A stretch of 64,000 nt of DNA. Source: Setoptus koraiensis (lineage: Eukaryota > Arthropoda). Position numbers and translations under genes: made by a program. Each line of letters starts with the position of its first letter. Within the stretch, counting starts at the first letter, position 1. The DNA is taken from contig CM106586.1 of assembly GCA_048013815.1 (NCBI GenBank), positions 21,390,001-21,454,000 on the forward strand. The letters are read 5' to 3'. The notes beneath the pieces were generated by a model, which did not search any database, was not told where the DNA came from, and was given only the letters and a program-made list of their open reading frames with translations. Below, piece by piece: positions 22,852-32,752 of this stretch.

Positions 22852-24063
22852 CTATTCAAATTTTGGAGTGGCCGTTGCATTAGGAACAACTATTTCGCAC
22901 GTTATGATGTTGGAGCCTTCCTTGTCTTTGGAGGTATAAAGTTGATGGTCATCATGGTATGCTCGTTCCATTATATTGTCTTGATTCTTAAAAAATAGCT
23001 TACTACCCTCAGTAAGAGTGGGCAATTCTCTTTTCAAGTCGCGCAATGTGCTCGAATTTAGTTTGAGTAGGTAAGAATCTGTGCTTGTCTTCTTGTTGCC
23101 ATCAAATTCTACATAGGTACAAATGGCCTTGACGGGTTCTGTCCGCCTGGCAGTGTCATTTTTGGCCTTCTTGAGACTTCGGGCTGGCGCTGGCTTAGGC
23201 TTGAAATGATTATGGAAGTGCATGTCCAATAGATCGCGAGCGAGTTCATTGTGGCAGTTGGGCATGTCCAAGTTGTGTTTGGGGCGTTTCAAGGCACTGT
23301 CACTCTTGAGGGCACGTAATTTGGCCACAACCTTCTCTATGAACCTCTGCTGGTCTTTTGAGTCAGCCAGGTTGTGTTGTTGTTGTGATAGAGGTCTCGG
23401 CTGGTCGGCACCGCTGGCAGTGGAGTGGTCCAACAAGTGAGGCTCGTTGTGTGCAACATGTTGCTGTTGTCTGGCTTGGCTGTTTAGTTGCTGCTGTCTG
23501 TAGTTGTTGGCTGTTGTGCTGGGATAAGATTGCTGTTGTTGTTGCTGTTGTTGATATGGTGATGTGTGTTGTTGTTTTGGCTGGCTGGTGGCAGCGGCGC
23601 TGCTGCGATTGTATATTGTTTGTTGTTGCCTAGGCGGCTGGGCCAGTTCGTTGTAACAAGGCGGCGGGCGTCCCTCCTTGAGATCGGTGGTTTGTTTAGA
23701 GCCTGGCAGCATGGTCCTTTGGGCCGGTTTTGGTTGCGGCTGGGAAAAGTGTTGCAGTTTGCTGCTGTTGTAGTGCATCTGATAGTCGAACTGGGGCTCA
23801 GCGCACATGCTGTAGTCCTTGGGTCGGTCGAGCACGTTGCTGCGATCGGACGACATGATTCTTAATTCTGCAATCAATTCTTCTTGATAATTCTTGATGA
23901 TGGGCGAAGATTGCGTGAGAAATGCGTGAGAAATGGACTGGCGAGCTGAGGCGACGCTGGCCGATCGGCTGTCGACGAATATGAGGCGATATTTCGCACG
24001 ATGCTTGGTCGGCGGTCTAGTGGGCGCACGTTCGCTCAAAACTGAACTGAATTTGTGTGCCAA
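22852..24063 (-). CDS. Axin-like protein with C-terminal DIX domain, no RGS domain
   Basis: A single exon of 403 codons. An in-frame ATG at 23856 would give 334 residues starting MSSDRS, and I cannot decide between the two starts. The middle is Gln/Pro/Ser-rich and disordered. Residues ~237-253 (DQQRFIEKVVAKLRALK) resemble the Axin segment of the form PQKFAEELIxRLE. Residues ~311-392 look like a DIX domain, including LRDLKRELP, KLFFKNQDN and a final beta strand. DIX domains polymerise head to tail and link Axin with Dishevelled in the beta-catenin destruction complex. The RGS domain that binds APC, normally N-terminal, is not present, and no clear GSK3 or beta-catenin site was recognised. A TTTATT (AATAAA on this strand) at 22774 lies 73 nt past the stop. 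It could be a degenerate Axin paralog or another DIX protein. Confidence 0.6.
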   Translation of the reverse strand: MAHKFSSVLSERAPTRPPTKHRAKYRLIFVDSRSASVASARQSISHAFLTQSSPIIKNYQEELIAELRIMSSDRSNVLDRPKDYSMCAEPQFDYQMHYNSSKLQHFSQPQPKPAQRTMLPGSKQTTDLKEGRPPPCYNELAQPPRQQQTIYNRSSAAATSQPKQQHTSPYQQQQQQQQSYPSTTANNYRQQQLNSQARQQQHVAHNEPHLLDHSTASGADQPRPLSQQQHNLADSKDQQRFIEKVVAKLRALKSDSALKRPKHNLDMPNCHNELARDLLDMHFHNHFKPKPAPARSLKKAKNDTARRTEPVKAICTYVEFDGNKKTSTDSYLLKLNSSTLRDLKRELPTLTEGSKLFFKNQDNIMERAYHDDHQLYTSKDKEGSNIITCEIVVPNATATPKFE

Positions 24064-24683
24064 GGACGGGCCTCAATGGGACGGGCAGTGGCTCGGCGAG
24101 TGGGGCGACGATAATAATAATTAGTCAAGTGTGTCAGCAACAGGCTGTTAGTGGCGCTGCGGAGCCACTTGGTGTGGCCGTTGTGGCAAGTGCAAGTGTT
24201 ATATTGTGCTGCGCTCACACAAGATCGAACATAAAGAAGAGCGAGAGAACAAAACATTCCATCGCACACACACTCACACTCACACTCGATGCGACAGGCA
24301 GCCGTGTGCGGCTTTGGCCAAACGCACACACAATAAAACATTCCCGAGCGTTTGTGTGTGCGTGCGTCAATCTTTGTTCATGATGAAACTTGCTAGGCCA
24401 GCCAGCCGCTGGCTGCCAGCGAGCCAATGGGCGCGCGGACACCCTGTACGCGCGCACGGTGCACCGCTCAGCACCAGTCACTCGCATCATACTAGCACCA
24501 GTCGCTAGTATTGGCAGTATTAGCGGTATTAGTGGCAGTGTGTGCAGCGTGTGTCTGCGGCACGGTGCACGGTGCGCCGTTCCAGTGCACAACGATGACA
24601 ACATGCAGCAACAAGCATAGCAACAGCGCACTGCAGCTCGCCAACATTCGGCCACAAAGTTCGCTCCTCGGCCGAGCGTTCGA

Positions 24684-24760
24684 TTTGCGCTGCACTGGGC
24701 ATTGGGTTTGCGCTGCACTGGGCATTGGGTTTGCGCTGCATTGGGCATTGGATTTGCGCT
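24684..24760. repeat. 23-bp tandem repeat, three units plus
   Basis: Unit TGCGCTGCACTGGGCATTGG plus GTT, repeated three times with two substitutions in the last copy. Confidence 0.9.
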
Positions 24761-25104
24761 GGCCGCGATTCGACGCGCGCCGGCGCATCCCATTGGCCAC
24801 CATCTTCATCGGCCGCCGATGATCGGCGTGCTCGGCACCATCTTTGGTTCGCCCGTCGGCCTATATATAATACATATAATATATACAATATATTGGTGCG
24901 TGCGTCCGCCGAACCAGCGCCGCTAAGCCGTGTGCGCCTGTTTCCTTTCGCCGCCGGCCGCTCTCTCATGGCGCTGCCGTGATCACAGGCAGCAACAGGC
25001 GCACAGCGCGCACTCACCGACGGCCGGCTATTATCGTGCCACTGGTCCTTTGTGGGCGATTCCGCGCCGCCATTATTATTGGCTCTCGCTGTTTGCCAAT
25101 TGCT

Positions 25105-25157
25105 CAAAAGTTCGCTGCGGCTCACAAGTTCGCTGCGGCTCAAAGTTCGCTGCGACC
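25105..25157. repeat. 16-18-bp tandem repeat, three units
   Basis: AAAGTTCGCTGCGGCTCA-like units, the third diverging at its 3' end. Confidence 0.85.
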
Positions 25158-26161
25158 GAAGCCCACGCGCGACTCTGCCATCTCTGGCGTATCTCTGCCA
25201 CATCGCTGCTATAACTCTGCTATATCTCCGACGCGTCTTTGTGTATCTGGCGAGAAATGGAAATAAAATGAGAGCCAGCGCGGCCGTCACAGATCAAATG
25301 AAGAGCAGCGCCACAACATTTATGTGTTGGCCGCACGACAGAGAAGGTGCCGCCCGCTCGCTCGCATCAGCTACACGACACAGCGGCCATTGAAAATTGC
25401 AAATCGAATGCACTGTCTGTGTGCCGAGTGGCCCATGTGGCCAAACTTGCAAGTTCGAGGCTCGAAGAACCCGCTTTCAAGTTCGAACACACATGTAGCG
25501 CGCGGCATCGCTGGTCGGCCGCCAGCAACTTGTCCAATGGCCATTCGAATATCGCGAAACACGCACAAAGTCCGTGTGCCCCTTCATTAGTTGCAGCATG
25601 TAAGTGCGCGCCGACCTGATAAATTACCTGCTAAATTAGCCTAACATCATCATCGTCATCTGCATACATTGTGATCAGTGGCCATTCAACAGAATCTTGC
25701 TCGCCAAGCAATGCAAGCGCATCAACGCCAATCGGTCCGGCCCGCAGCTTGCTCGTGCAAGCTCTCAGGGCACCTGTTGTGTCGCGGCGCAAACGGCGCG
25801 CCGTTGTTCGATGCACGACACGGCGCAAGCACATGCTGCTATTTTGCGGTATTGATTTCAGCCTCACTACATGACATCGTGACATGCATGCGCTGATGCG
25901 TCAAGCTACACAGATTAATCAATCTAAAAATATACCTGGGCCATGGAACAATGTCATGTACAACTTGTGAGACAAATGTCACAAAACGCTCTCATGTGAT
26001 ACATCGTGCCAATATCGCAACATATAGCTATTTTGTTTTGCATTAGACGCTACGCTTTTCAGTTGACGCAAAGTATGATAGCAAAGTAGTTGACGCTAGT
26101 CAGTAATTTTCAGTAAACAACTGATTCTTTACTATATTGCATCATCAGTAACTCAATCAAC

Positions 26162-26746
26162 ATGATCCGGCTCAATACTGTTGCAATAGCACTGCCATTA
26201 ATTAGCATAATTTTGGTTCTCTCAACAACCCTCGTAAGTTGTGAACTGTCTGTTTTGGAACGAGTTGACTTTACTAAATGTACCTCATTCATACAGGAAC
26301 TGGCAAGGAATCTCCAAGAGAGCAGGGCTCAATTTGAGCAACAGGCCACCGACAGGCAGATTATAATAGATAGAGGCACATTGGATCCGGATTTTAACAG
26401 TGCCTTCTATGATGTTGAGATAGCAAAGGACAACATCGCTATAATAGATGGCCAGTTAGAATCACTGTGGCTAAGGTGTGATTGCGCCAGTCCCGACGAC
26501 ATTGATCTGGTGAAATTCATGGATATACCCATCTTCTCTGAGGGCACGCTAATTGAGGATTTGAACGACTGTCGGGTCTTGGATTCGCGCTTGGAGCACC
26601 TAGATGAGAATGATGTTCAACAAGCCCAAGAGATAGAGCTGCTGAATCGTGAAAGAGCCAAAATACAATCCAAAATATATTCTGGCCTAGATAAGAGACA
26701 ACAATGGCGACACGAAGTAGCAGCAGGTATGATGTTACAAGAGTAG
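26162..26746 (+). CDS. Orphan secreted alpha-helical protein
   Basis: 194 residues in one exon. The first ~27 residues form a clear signal peptide: MIRLN, then a hydrophobic stretch ending TTLVSC. The mature part is mostly charged helix, with repeated Asp/Glu/Arg/Gln and heptad-like hydrophobics. It has few cysteines (around residues 40, 104, 106 and 136), compatible with two disulphides. There is no family I recognise. The start fits, because the signal peptide begins exactly at this ATG and an initiator-like TCAGT lies 15 nt upstream. ATTAAA at 26817 is a possible poly(A) signal. Composition and single-exon form resemble the secreted pair at 38.1-40.1 kb, but I see no sequence similarity to them. 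Confidence 0.75.
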   Translation: MIRLNTVAIALPLISIILVLSTTLVSCELSVLERVDFTKCTSFIQELARNLQESRAQFEQQATDRQIIIDRGTLDPDFNSAFYDVEIAKDNIAIIDGQLESLWLRCDCASPDDIDLVKFMDIPIFSEGTLIEDLNDCRVLDSRLEHLDENDVQQAQEIELLNRERAKIQSKIYSGLDKRQQWRHEVAAGMMLQE

Positions 26747-27631
26747 GAACAATTGTGATTTAGATTGCAGTCAATTGAAAGATATATAGATAGACTCGAA
26801 TTTATACATTAAGCTGATTAAAAGAATGATGACGGTGTAGACAGGAGGAGGGGGGATGTGGTATTTACATAGAGCAATAGTATGTCTGGCAATCACAGTT
26901 AATCTCACAACAGCATCGCGCTTATTGTGTGTTTGTTTTCATTCTTTACTGCTGGCTCGTGAATGCAGGCATGTCGATGATATTCGCAGACAAACGCAAA
27001 TCTCTATCACGAGCCCCAGCTTACGTTATTGATCGTTTGCAAAAAGCAAAATCTTTAATTAAAACCCTCGGAGTGCGATAAAAACCACCAAATGGTGAAA
27101 TCTGGACGAGAAAATAATCTTGCCAGTCATGTTTGCAAACACGTGTTGATGATAATCGATGATAACGTGACCAGACGCGATAATGACTCGATCATTTTAC
27201 CGTCAGCTTGAACAGCTGCGCGTATCATAATAAATTCATTGTTAGTATTTCTCGCACTGCTGTACAATTTATCTTGTCCATCTTCCGCTAATCTATTGAG
27301 CAAATTATGACCAGTCACCATTAATTGTCTGGATCTTATATTAACCTTTTTGAATATTATATTCCCTCGCAACATCTATCTGATGACTATCTCGATAAAT
27401 CGATTTGTAAGTGCACCAGGGAGCACACTGAAGATCGATAATGTAATGACTGGTGGTCAAATTCATATAAATTAATTTTACGACGCCGGTTTACATCCAT
27501 TTGCGATATCAACTTTTGGCCGACGAAACGTACACACAAAATCAATTTATAAAGCACATTTAAATTCATTTCACAGACACCATAACTCTCTCCTTATACT
27601 TGGACCATCATTTACTCATCGAAAACCAACG
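26747..27631. other. Intergenic, nothing recognised
   Basis: AT-rich, holding only short open frames on the minus strand without domains. It should contain the 3' UTR of the gene before and the promoter of the gene after; a TTATACTT near 27593 is the only TATA-like candidate. Confidence 0.6.
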
Positions 27632-28270
27632 ATGTCTCAATTTGGCAAGACTATCCCAGGCAATATCGAGTCGGATGAGGAAATCTGGCACGAAGCTAGT
27701 GACGATATTATGGACGTGATCAATGTCGACGGGAAGATGGACAATACCGACTCTTGTAGTGATAATCTTGACGAGAGCTTGTCAGTTGCAATGAAAACTC
27801 TCAGGACTACAAGTAACGTGCCGACTATATTCTCTGATGTCGACCCAACTATTCGAACAAACAGTAGGTCTACTTCGAGCAGCAGTGGGTTCAAGACAAG
27901 CTACAGTTGCAATTCTGAGGCTAACAATTCTGAAGAAGTGCCTAAGAAGCGCCCACGCCAAACAGCGCGCAAGAGCACCGCAGGGATCTGGCGCTGTAGA
28001 TGTATCAGATCTCCTTGCAAAGAAACAAAACTTGCTCAGAAAAAACGTGTATCCCACTGTCGTAAGTGCGGTTGGCCAATCCTGAGAGATCGCCGAGACT
28101 TCAAGGGCCCACCTAATGATGTCGACCGACCCACAAGACTACCCGGCGATAAAATACCACAGCCTCCAAATGACTTTACTTGTGAGCAACAAAGAATAGC
28201 CTGGTGGACCTATTATAGACAACGAGCCGATATATTGTCGGACCGTATTGAAAAATTGTCATTTCTCTGA
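27632..28270 (+). CDS. Orphan Cys-rich, possibly zinc-binding protein
   Basis: 212 residues in one exon, without signal peptide or membrane helix. The N-terminal ~110 residues are acidic and Ser/Thr-rich. A basic stretch (KKRPRQTARKS) could be a nuclear signal. It is followed by a cysteine cluster, WRCRCIRSPC, and about 16 residues on by HCRKCGWP. The spacing C-x-C-x4-C ... C-x2-C is consistent with a zinc site. The C-terminal part is Pro-rich and ends in an aromatic helix (AWWTYYRQRADILSDRIEKL). I do not recognise the family. AATAAA occurs 430 nt downstream at 28698. Confidence 0.7.
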   Translation: MSQFGKTIPGNIESDEEIWHEASDDIMDVINVDGKMDNTDSCSDNLDESLSVAMKTLRTTSNVPTIFSDVDPTIRTNSRSTSSSSGFKTSYSCNSEANNSEEVPKKRPRQTARKSTAGIWRCRCIRSPCKETKLAQKKRVSHCRKCGWPILRDRRDFKGPPNDVDRPTRLPGDKIPQPPNDFTCEQQRIAWWTYYRQRADILSDRIEKLSFL

Positions 28271-28994
28271 ACATTTAGGGAATATGCTTAATTTTCAAAA
28301 GATAGTGTTTGAAATCCGCGCCTCTAGTTTTGATAACCAAAACGAATTTGACGATACACACCACAAACTACAGTATATGGGGAAAGAAACTCAAAGACGC
28401 ACAAAAATTGCAAATCTTCTAACAAAACAGATCTATATTTGCACTTTATGTGCGTCATTCCATTCCCCTATACAATATTGGTTTATGTAAATAGTGTTAA
28501 ATGTGGCATTCTATCCAATGTATCTGGATATCCCACTCATCACAACTACCATTTACCGATTGTATTAATATAATTATTCCCATTTAAATGATCTTAACCG
28601 CCAAGATAGATTGATTTCTTATACAGTAGTCACTCCGCCAATGAAATAATGTACATTCTTCATCCCAATTTTCGCATGAGGGACAATCATGAATTGAAAT
28701 AAAAAAATATACACTCTTAGGCAATTAGCGCTTGAGTTCTGATTGAATACACTTTTTATTTCTCTTCTGGCTGCATATGGTTGCAAACGTTTAGAGTGAC
28801 ATGCGACTGCGATAGTCAGCGAATAATATTTACAATGGATTGCCCAACATTTGTTTTCGAACTACACTAACGAACATTCCTCATACAGCAATTACTCTCC
28901 ATATATATATGGGCCCTGCTCAATTGATCGATAAAGGAAAATATTATAAATTAAACTCAAAATACACACCAATCTTAAAGTCAGTTAGTTAAAC
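28271..28994 (+). promoter_or_regulatory. Intergenic with Lin-7 promoter (TATA at 28902)
   Basis: AT-rich. A TATATATAT box at 28902-28910 is followed at once by one of the few GGGCCC words of the gene-dense block (28911) and, 85 nt on, by the Lin-7 ATG. AATAAA at 28698 probably serves the gene upstream. Confidence 0.5.
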
Positions 28995-29693
28995 ATGGCT
29001 AGTTCTCCGCAACAAACGCTGCCAGTCTCCTCGGCGACAACATCTCTTGACGATCACACAGCAATGGAGAGGAACAATAATATCAACAACAACATAATGA
29101 ATAATAGTCAGCCCACAGGATTGGAAAGGGATGCCGATAAGGCCGTGGAATTGTTAAGAAAATTACAGCAGACAGAGTACAATGCCTGGTCCGAATCTAA
29201 CATCAAGGTGGAAAACTTTGAGCTGTTGGAGAAACTCTTCAGCAGCGAGCTTTTCAAGTCAGTCACAAAGGTCTACGATCAGATTTATGATACGGTCAAT
29301 ATATCTGGATCGGCCGATATAAAGGCCGAAGCAGCAGCCAAAGCCACCGTTGCTGTTTTTTCCGCTAGTTTAGGACATAGTCACCCGCGGGTTGTAGAAT
29401 TGCCAAAAAATGAAGATGGACTCGGTTTCAATGTGATGACATTCGAAAAATCCCCTATTTACATATCAAGAATCACCCAAGGCGGTGTAGCGGATAGGCA
29501 TGGTGGCCTGAGGCGAGGTGACCAACTAATATCGATCAATGGTATAAATGTTGAAAATGAAGATCACACTTTTGCGGTAGAACTACTCAAACAAGCTAAA
29601 GGTAAAGTGGTGCTTGTTGTTAAATATATGCCAGGAGTTTTAAATCAAATGGAAGCCACATTTCGTGCTTCCAAGCCAAATAGCCACAAGTGA
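28995..29693 (+). CDS. lin-7: Lin-7 (Veli/MALS) polarity scaffold, L27 and PDZ
   Basis: 232 residues in one uninterrupted exon. An Asn-rich N-terminus leads to an L27 domain (~residues 43-105, including AVELLRKLQQ and KVYDQIYDTV). The family-typical link KATVAVFSASLGHSHPRVVE follows, then a PDZ domain (~136-217) with the carboxylate-binding GLGF loop and the strongly conserved SPIYISRI..GGVADRHG and LRRGDQLISINGINV. Lin-7 binds Lin-2/CASK and Pals1 through L27 and receptor tails through PDZ, at synapses and epithelial junctions. The beta2-beta3 loop is shorter than usual: VMTFEKSP where the family has VMGGKEQNSP. Lin-7 genes normally have introns, so their absence here is notable. The ATG is the first in frame after the TATA box. 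Confidence 0.95.
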   Translation: MASSPQQTLPVSSATTSLDDHTAMERNNNINNNIMNNSQPTGLERDADKAVELLRKLQQTEYNAWSESNIKVENFELLEKLFSSELFKSVTKVYDQIYDTVNISGSADIKAEAAAKATVAVFSASLGHSHPRVVELPKNEDGLGFNVMTFEKSPIYISRITQGGVADRHGGLRRGDQLISINGINVENEDHTFAVELLKQAKGKVVLVVKYMPGVLNQMEATFRASKPNSHK

Positions 29694-29795
29694 ACCGTTC
29701 AGCACCACAACCATACTAGGAAGTATAAGTTAAAGTTGACCTGACTCTCTCATAGAGTTGTATGGCGAGAGTGTATTGTTTCATAAAGAGATTTT

Positions 29796-29801
29796 AATAA
29801 A
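29796..29801 (+). terminator. Poly(A) signal of Lin-7
   Basis: AATAAA 103 nt after the stop codon. Confidence 0.7.
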
Positions 29802-30861
29802 ACAAATGGTATCATAAATAACACACATCCACTACAGAGGAGACTAGATACCTACTGCCTATGGTTTGTCATGCTACATGTTATGCGGATGAGGAGTACG
29901 TGAGAGTACGTGCCTTTGCTCATGTTACGCATGATATACTGCGCTTGTTGTTGTTTGCTGTAAATATGTTTATCATAAATTATCGTGCTAAAACACTGCT
30001 ACTGAGGCCACCGTCACCATCTCTGGTCACTATCATTAAATGGGGGCGCGCAAAACGACAGACAGATAGGCATAGAAGTAAAATGATGGTCATGCAGTTG
30101 AGTTGATGGAACTAACAAACGGTAGATTGTTCATTATAAGTGAAGTGGCTAAAGTTATTCTAGCTCCTCTCTGTAAACATATATATACATATAAGTATCA
30201 TACATACAATTAGTGGTTGGTTACTCTCTGTGGCTGTTTCGAGGGTCCTCGGTCATCTTGTATACGTCAGTTTGCATTCTAGATGAACAACGATGCGGCA
30301 ATTGATATGAATATATAATTACTAGAGCGATAAAAAACAAAAGAATGCGAGAATGAATGGGTTAGTTAGGTTAACTGTAACCATATTTGCATGAAACTAT
30401 CCTCTATCTCTAGCGTTGTTAATAGAACATGTTCGAAAGAACCTCTGAGGATGTAAAGCTATGTGTCGGTTAGCTGTTCGTGGTTACAGTAGTAGAATAG
30501 CTCGTGAAGTGGAGCATTAGACAGAATGCTATTAGTCACTTCTTCTGACAAACTAAATGAACACTCTGTTTTTAGTCATTCAACTTCAGACTCTGCTTGC
30601 AAGTCCATCCAGATAATAATAAGAACTTAGGTGGGTCAGTTCGTTACGCAACAACGTTCGCTTTTCACCAAGAGGAACTCCAATGGATTTCGATGAGCGA
30701 GAAACGTCTCAAATTATGAACAAACTACATGGGTATAATATAAACACACAAAAATGCCTAGCTAAATTACTCTATAGATAACTGTTTTGAAGTTGGCAAA
30801 AGTTGACACACAAAAACACGTTTACTTATTCAGTCTATTTAGACCATTACACAGAGTAAAA
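29802..30861. other. Intergenic, nothing recognised
   Basis: AT-rich, without coding signal. It contains the presumed promoter of the four-helix membrane protein gene. Confidence 0.6.
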
Positions 30862-32168
30862 ATGAATATAAAGAGAAGGCTCAGATTGGATAGATTTCTT
30901 TTGGTTATAGACATCAAAAAAGGATGCATGATATCAGCCATCACTATCATAGTAAGTAGCTTGTAGTGAGGCATAGAGATGATGACGTCATAAAAGGTCT
31001 AAAGTTATTAAAACTTGTCTACTAACACATATATAACTTTAACATTTTCAGGTTGTAGATGCAATCGATTTATTATGGACTCTATCAATGACTTTTGGTC
31101 CCTTGAGCCGCACATTAAGTGAGTCGATTTGTCGCATATATAGACATAATAAAACCATTCATAAGTCTGACCATCGTTAGTCCGGAACAAAGTATTTCAT
31201 CTGTTCATCTCCATTCACACAATCAAACACCTCCAAAATGGTCAACAGTAAATTTAGTTCTCATTGAGACTTTACTTATAGTTGGAATTTCATTGGCACT
31301 ATTATACTCATTAACAACAACTGTAAGCTCAATATCCGGTCAGCATCTCAGCTCTCCAGTAAATTAGTAAAATACGTTCCTCAATAGTTTTCATTTTCTT
31401 CTTTTTCTCGCCGCAACAACAACGATCAGGGCAAAATAGATTCACGTCCAATACAATTGGCTTGGCTCATCGCAGTTGCTACGGATTTACTATTGCGTAT
31501 TATAATAGTTATTGCATCCATTGCTGCCACATCCAAGGTATGATAATTAAAAAATTTGATTTTTATTAACGTAATAGTTGACTTTAAATACCATTTTCAA
31601 ACGCTCTCACTTTATTCGAACTCTCGATGGTATGTATGTGTAAACTTGTGACCAAAAAAGGCATCTACAACAGCCAAAACGGTCCGAATAATTGTCTCAA
31701 TTATATTGTTTACCAACACGGTAAGTAAGCGGTCCCTTCAACAAGCGTTGATTGATCCACTAGAACAGGCTCAGCGAGTTGACCGATGGTACACTTCTTG
31801 ACTTTATTTTCAATTAATTTTATAATCAGGTACATTGTTGGTTGTGCGTATTTACATATTATGATGATAACAATAGTAAAATAAGTAAGTACTAAAAGTA
31901 TTGCATTTGGGCTCAATGCGAATCACCAAAGAAGTCTTCGCTAACTGGATTATGGAACATAGAATATAACATAAAGCTTTTATCGTTTTGCGCGCACTAA
32001 TGTCCTCATCAACAACCAGCCACTGTTAGGATCACACCTTCCGACGATAGAGGCCTGGCCTTCATTCAAAAGAAAATGCAAAAGATTCCTAATGAGGCGT
32101 CGTCAACCTCCGGAGGTGAGATGGGCATGCTAAAGGCACCAGCGGATACGTCAGCCTCTAGTTGGTAA
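30862..32168 (+). CDS. Seven-exon four-helix membrane protein (LAPTM/DUF7027-like layout)
   Basis: Reconstructed from splice sites: exons 30862-30951, 31052-31118, ~31144 or 31181-31322, 31430-31537, 31661-31720, 31830-31884 and 32020-32168. The product is about 235 residues. A basic N-terminus and a motif of the form RFLLVIDIKKGCMI lead into helix 1. Helices 2 (VNLVLIETLLIVGISLALLY) and 3 (WLIAVATDLLLRIIIVIASI) follow, then helix 4 (TVRIIVSIILFTNT, continuing VHCWLCVFTYY). The hydrophilic tail is Ser/Gly-rich and ends in SSW. Small arthropod proteins with a 'D-x-K-x-G' motif before helix 1 and four helices are common; assignment to that family is inference. All junctions keep frame except exon 2 to 3. 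There the obvious 62-nt GTGAGT...TTAG intron shifts the frame by one, and only a 25-nt intron ending at 31143 restores it. Confidence 0.6.
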
Positions 32169-32752
32169 CTAACCTGGATCACTAAAATTGCATATGAGGC
32201 TTTAGAAGAATTCTTTGGTTTTCCACAATCTTTATCCACTTAAAACATATCATGTATCTCAGCGACACTGACGATGGTTGTTCTGTAATGGTCGACGGAA
32301 GCAAGATAGTTACGGCCAGCTCATATAGAAACCTTTCCAACAAAATCAGCAGAACCATTTAGTTGTGCTGGATCCATGAGAAGGGAGTATCAAACTGATT
32401 CAAATGCCATATATAGGGCACTCACTCATCTCATGATTTCATATAAAATGTGACCCGATAAAAGGAATAAATAAAGGCTTTTGCTAGATAATTCGCTCTC
32501 ACAGGCCAGGCAAGCTCGCTTCGTTTTGACGCACACACCCCCTCCACGCTCTCTTTCTGAAGCGCGTCCCGAAGCCAATGCAAACAGCTGATTCTCTGAA
32601 GGAGAACTCTATGGCGAAATATTGCTGTCAAAAGGGAGTGCGGCGCACATTTTTTTCCACTGAAGCACTGTGCCACAACGGGAAATAGGGTACTTTTTAT
32701 TTGACGTAAAACATAGCATATCAACAAGGAAGTTAAAATTGGACAACGTCCA
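32169..32752. other. Convergent 3' region between membrane protein and Mnt genes
   Basis: No coding sequence supported. TTTATT at 32696 is AATAAA on the minus strand, 52 nt past the Mnt stop. Confidence 0.6.

Larger units (their letters stand above)
24064..26161. other. GC-rich intergenic region
   Basis: It separates the divergent Axin-like (-) and orphan secreted (+) genes and is likely their promoters and 5' UTRs. No coding exon is supported. Unlike the long intron it is GC-rich without any GGGCCC that I could find. It carries two short tandem repeats, at 24684 and 25105. A TCAGTAACT initiator-like sequence at about 26146 precedes the downstream ATG. Confidence 0.6.
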
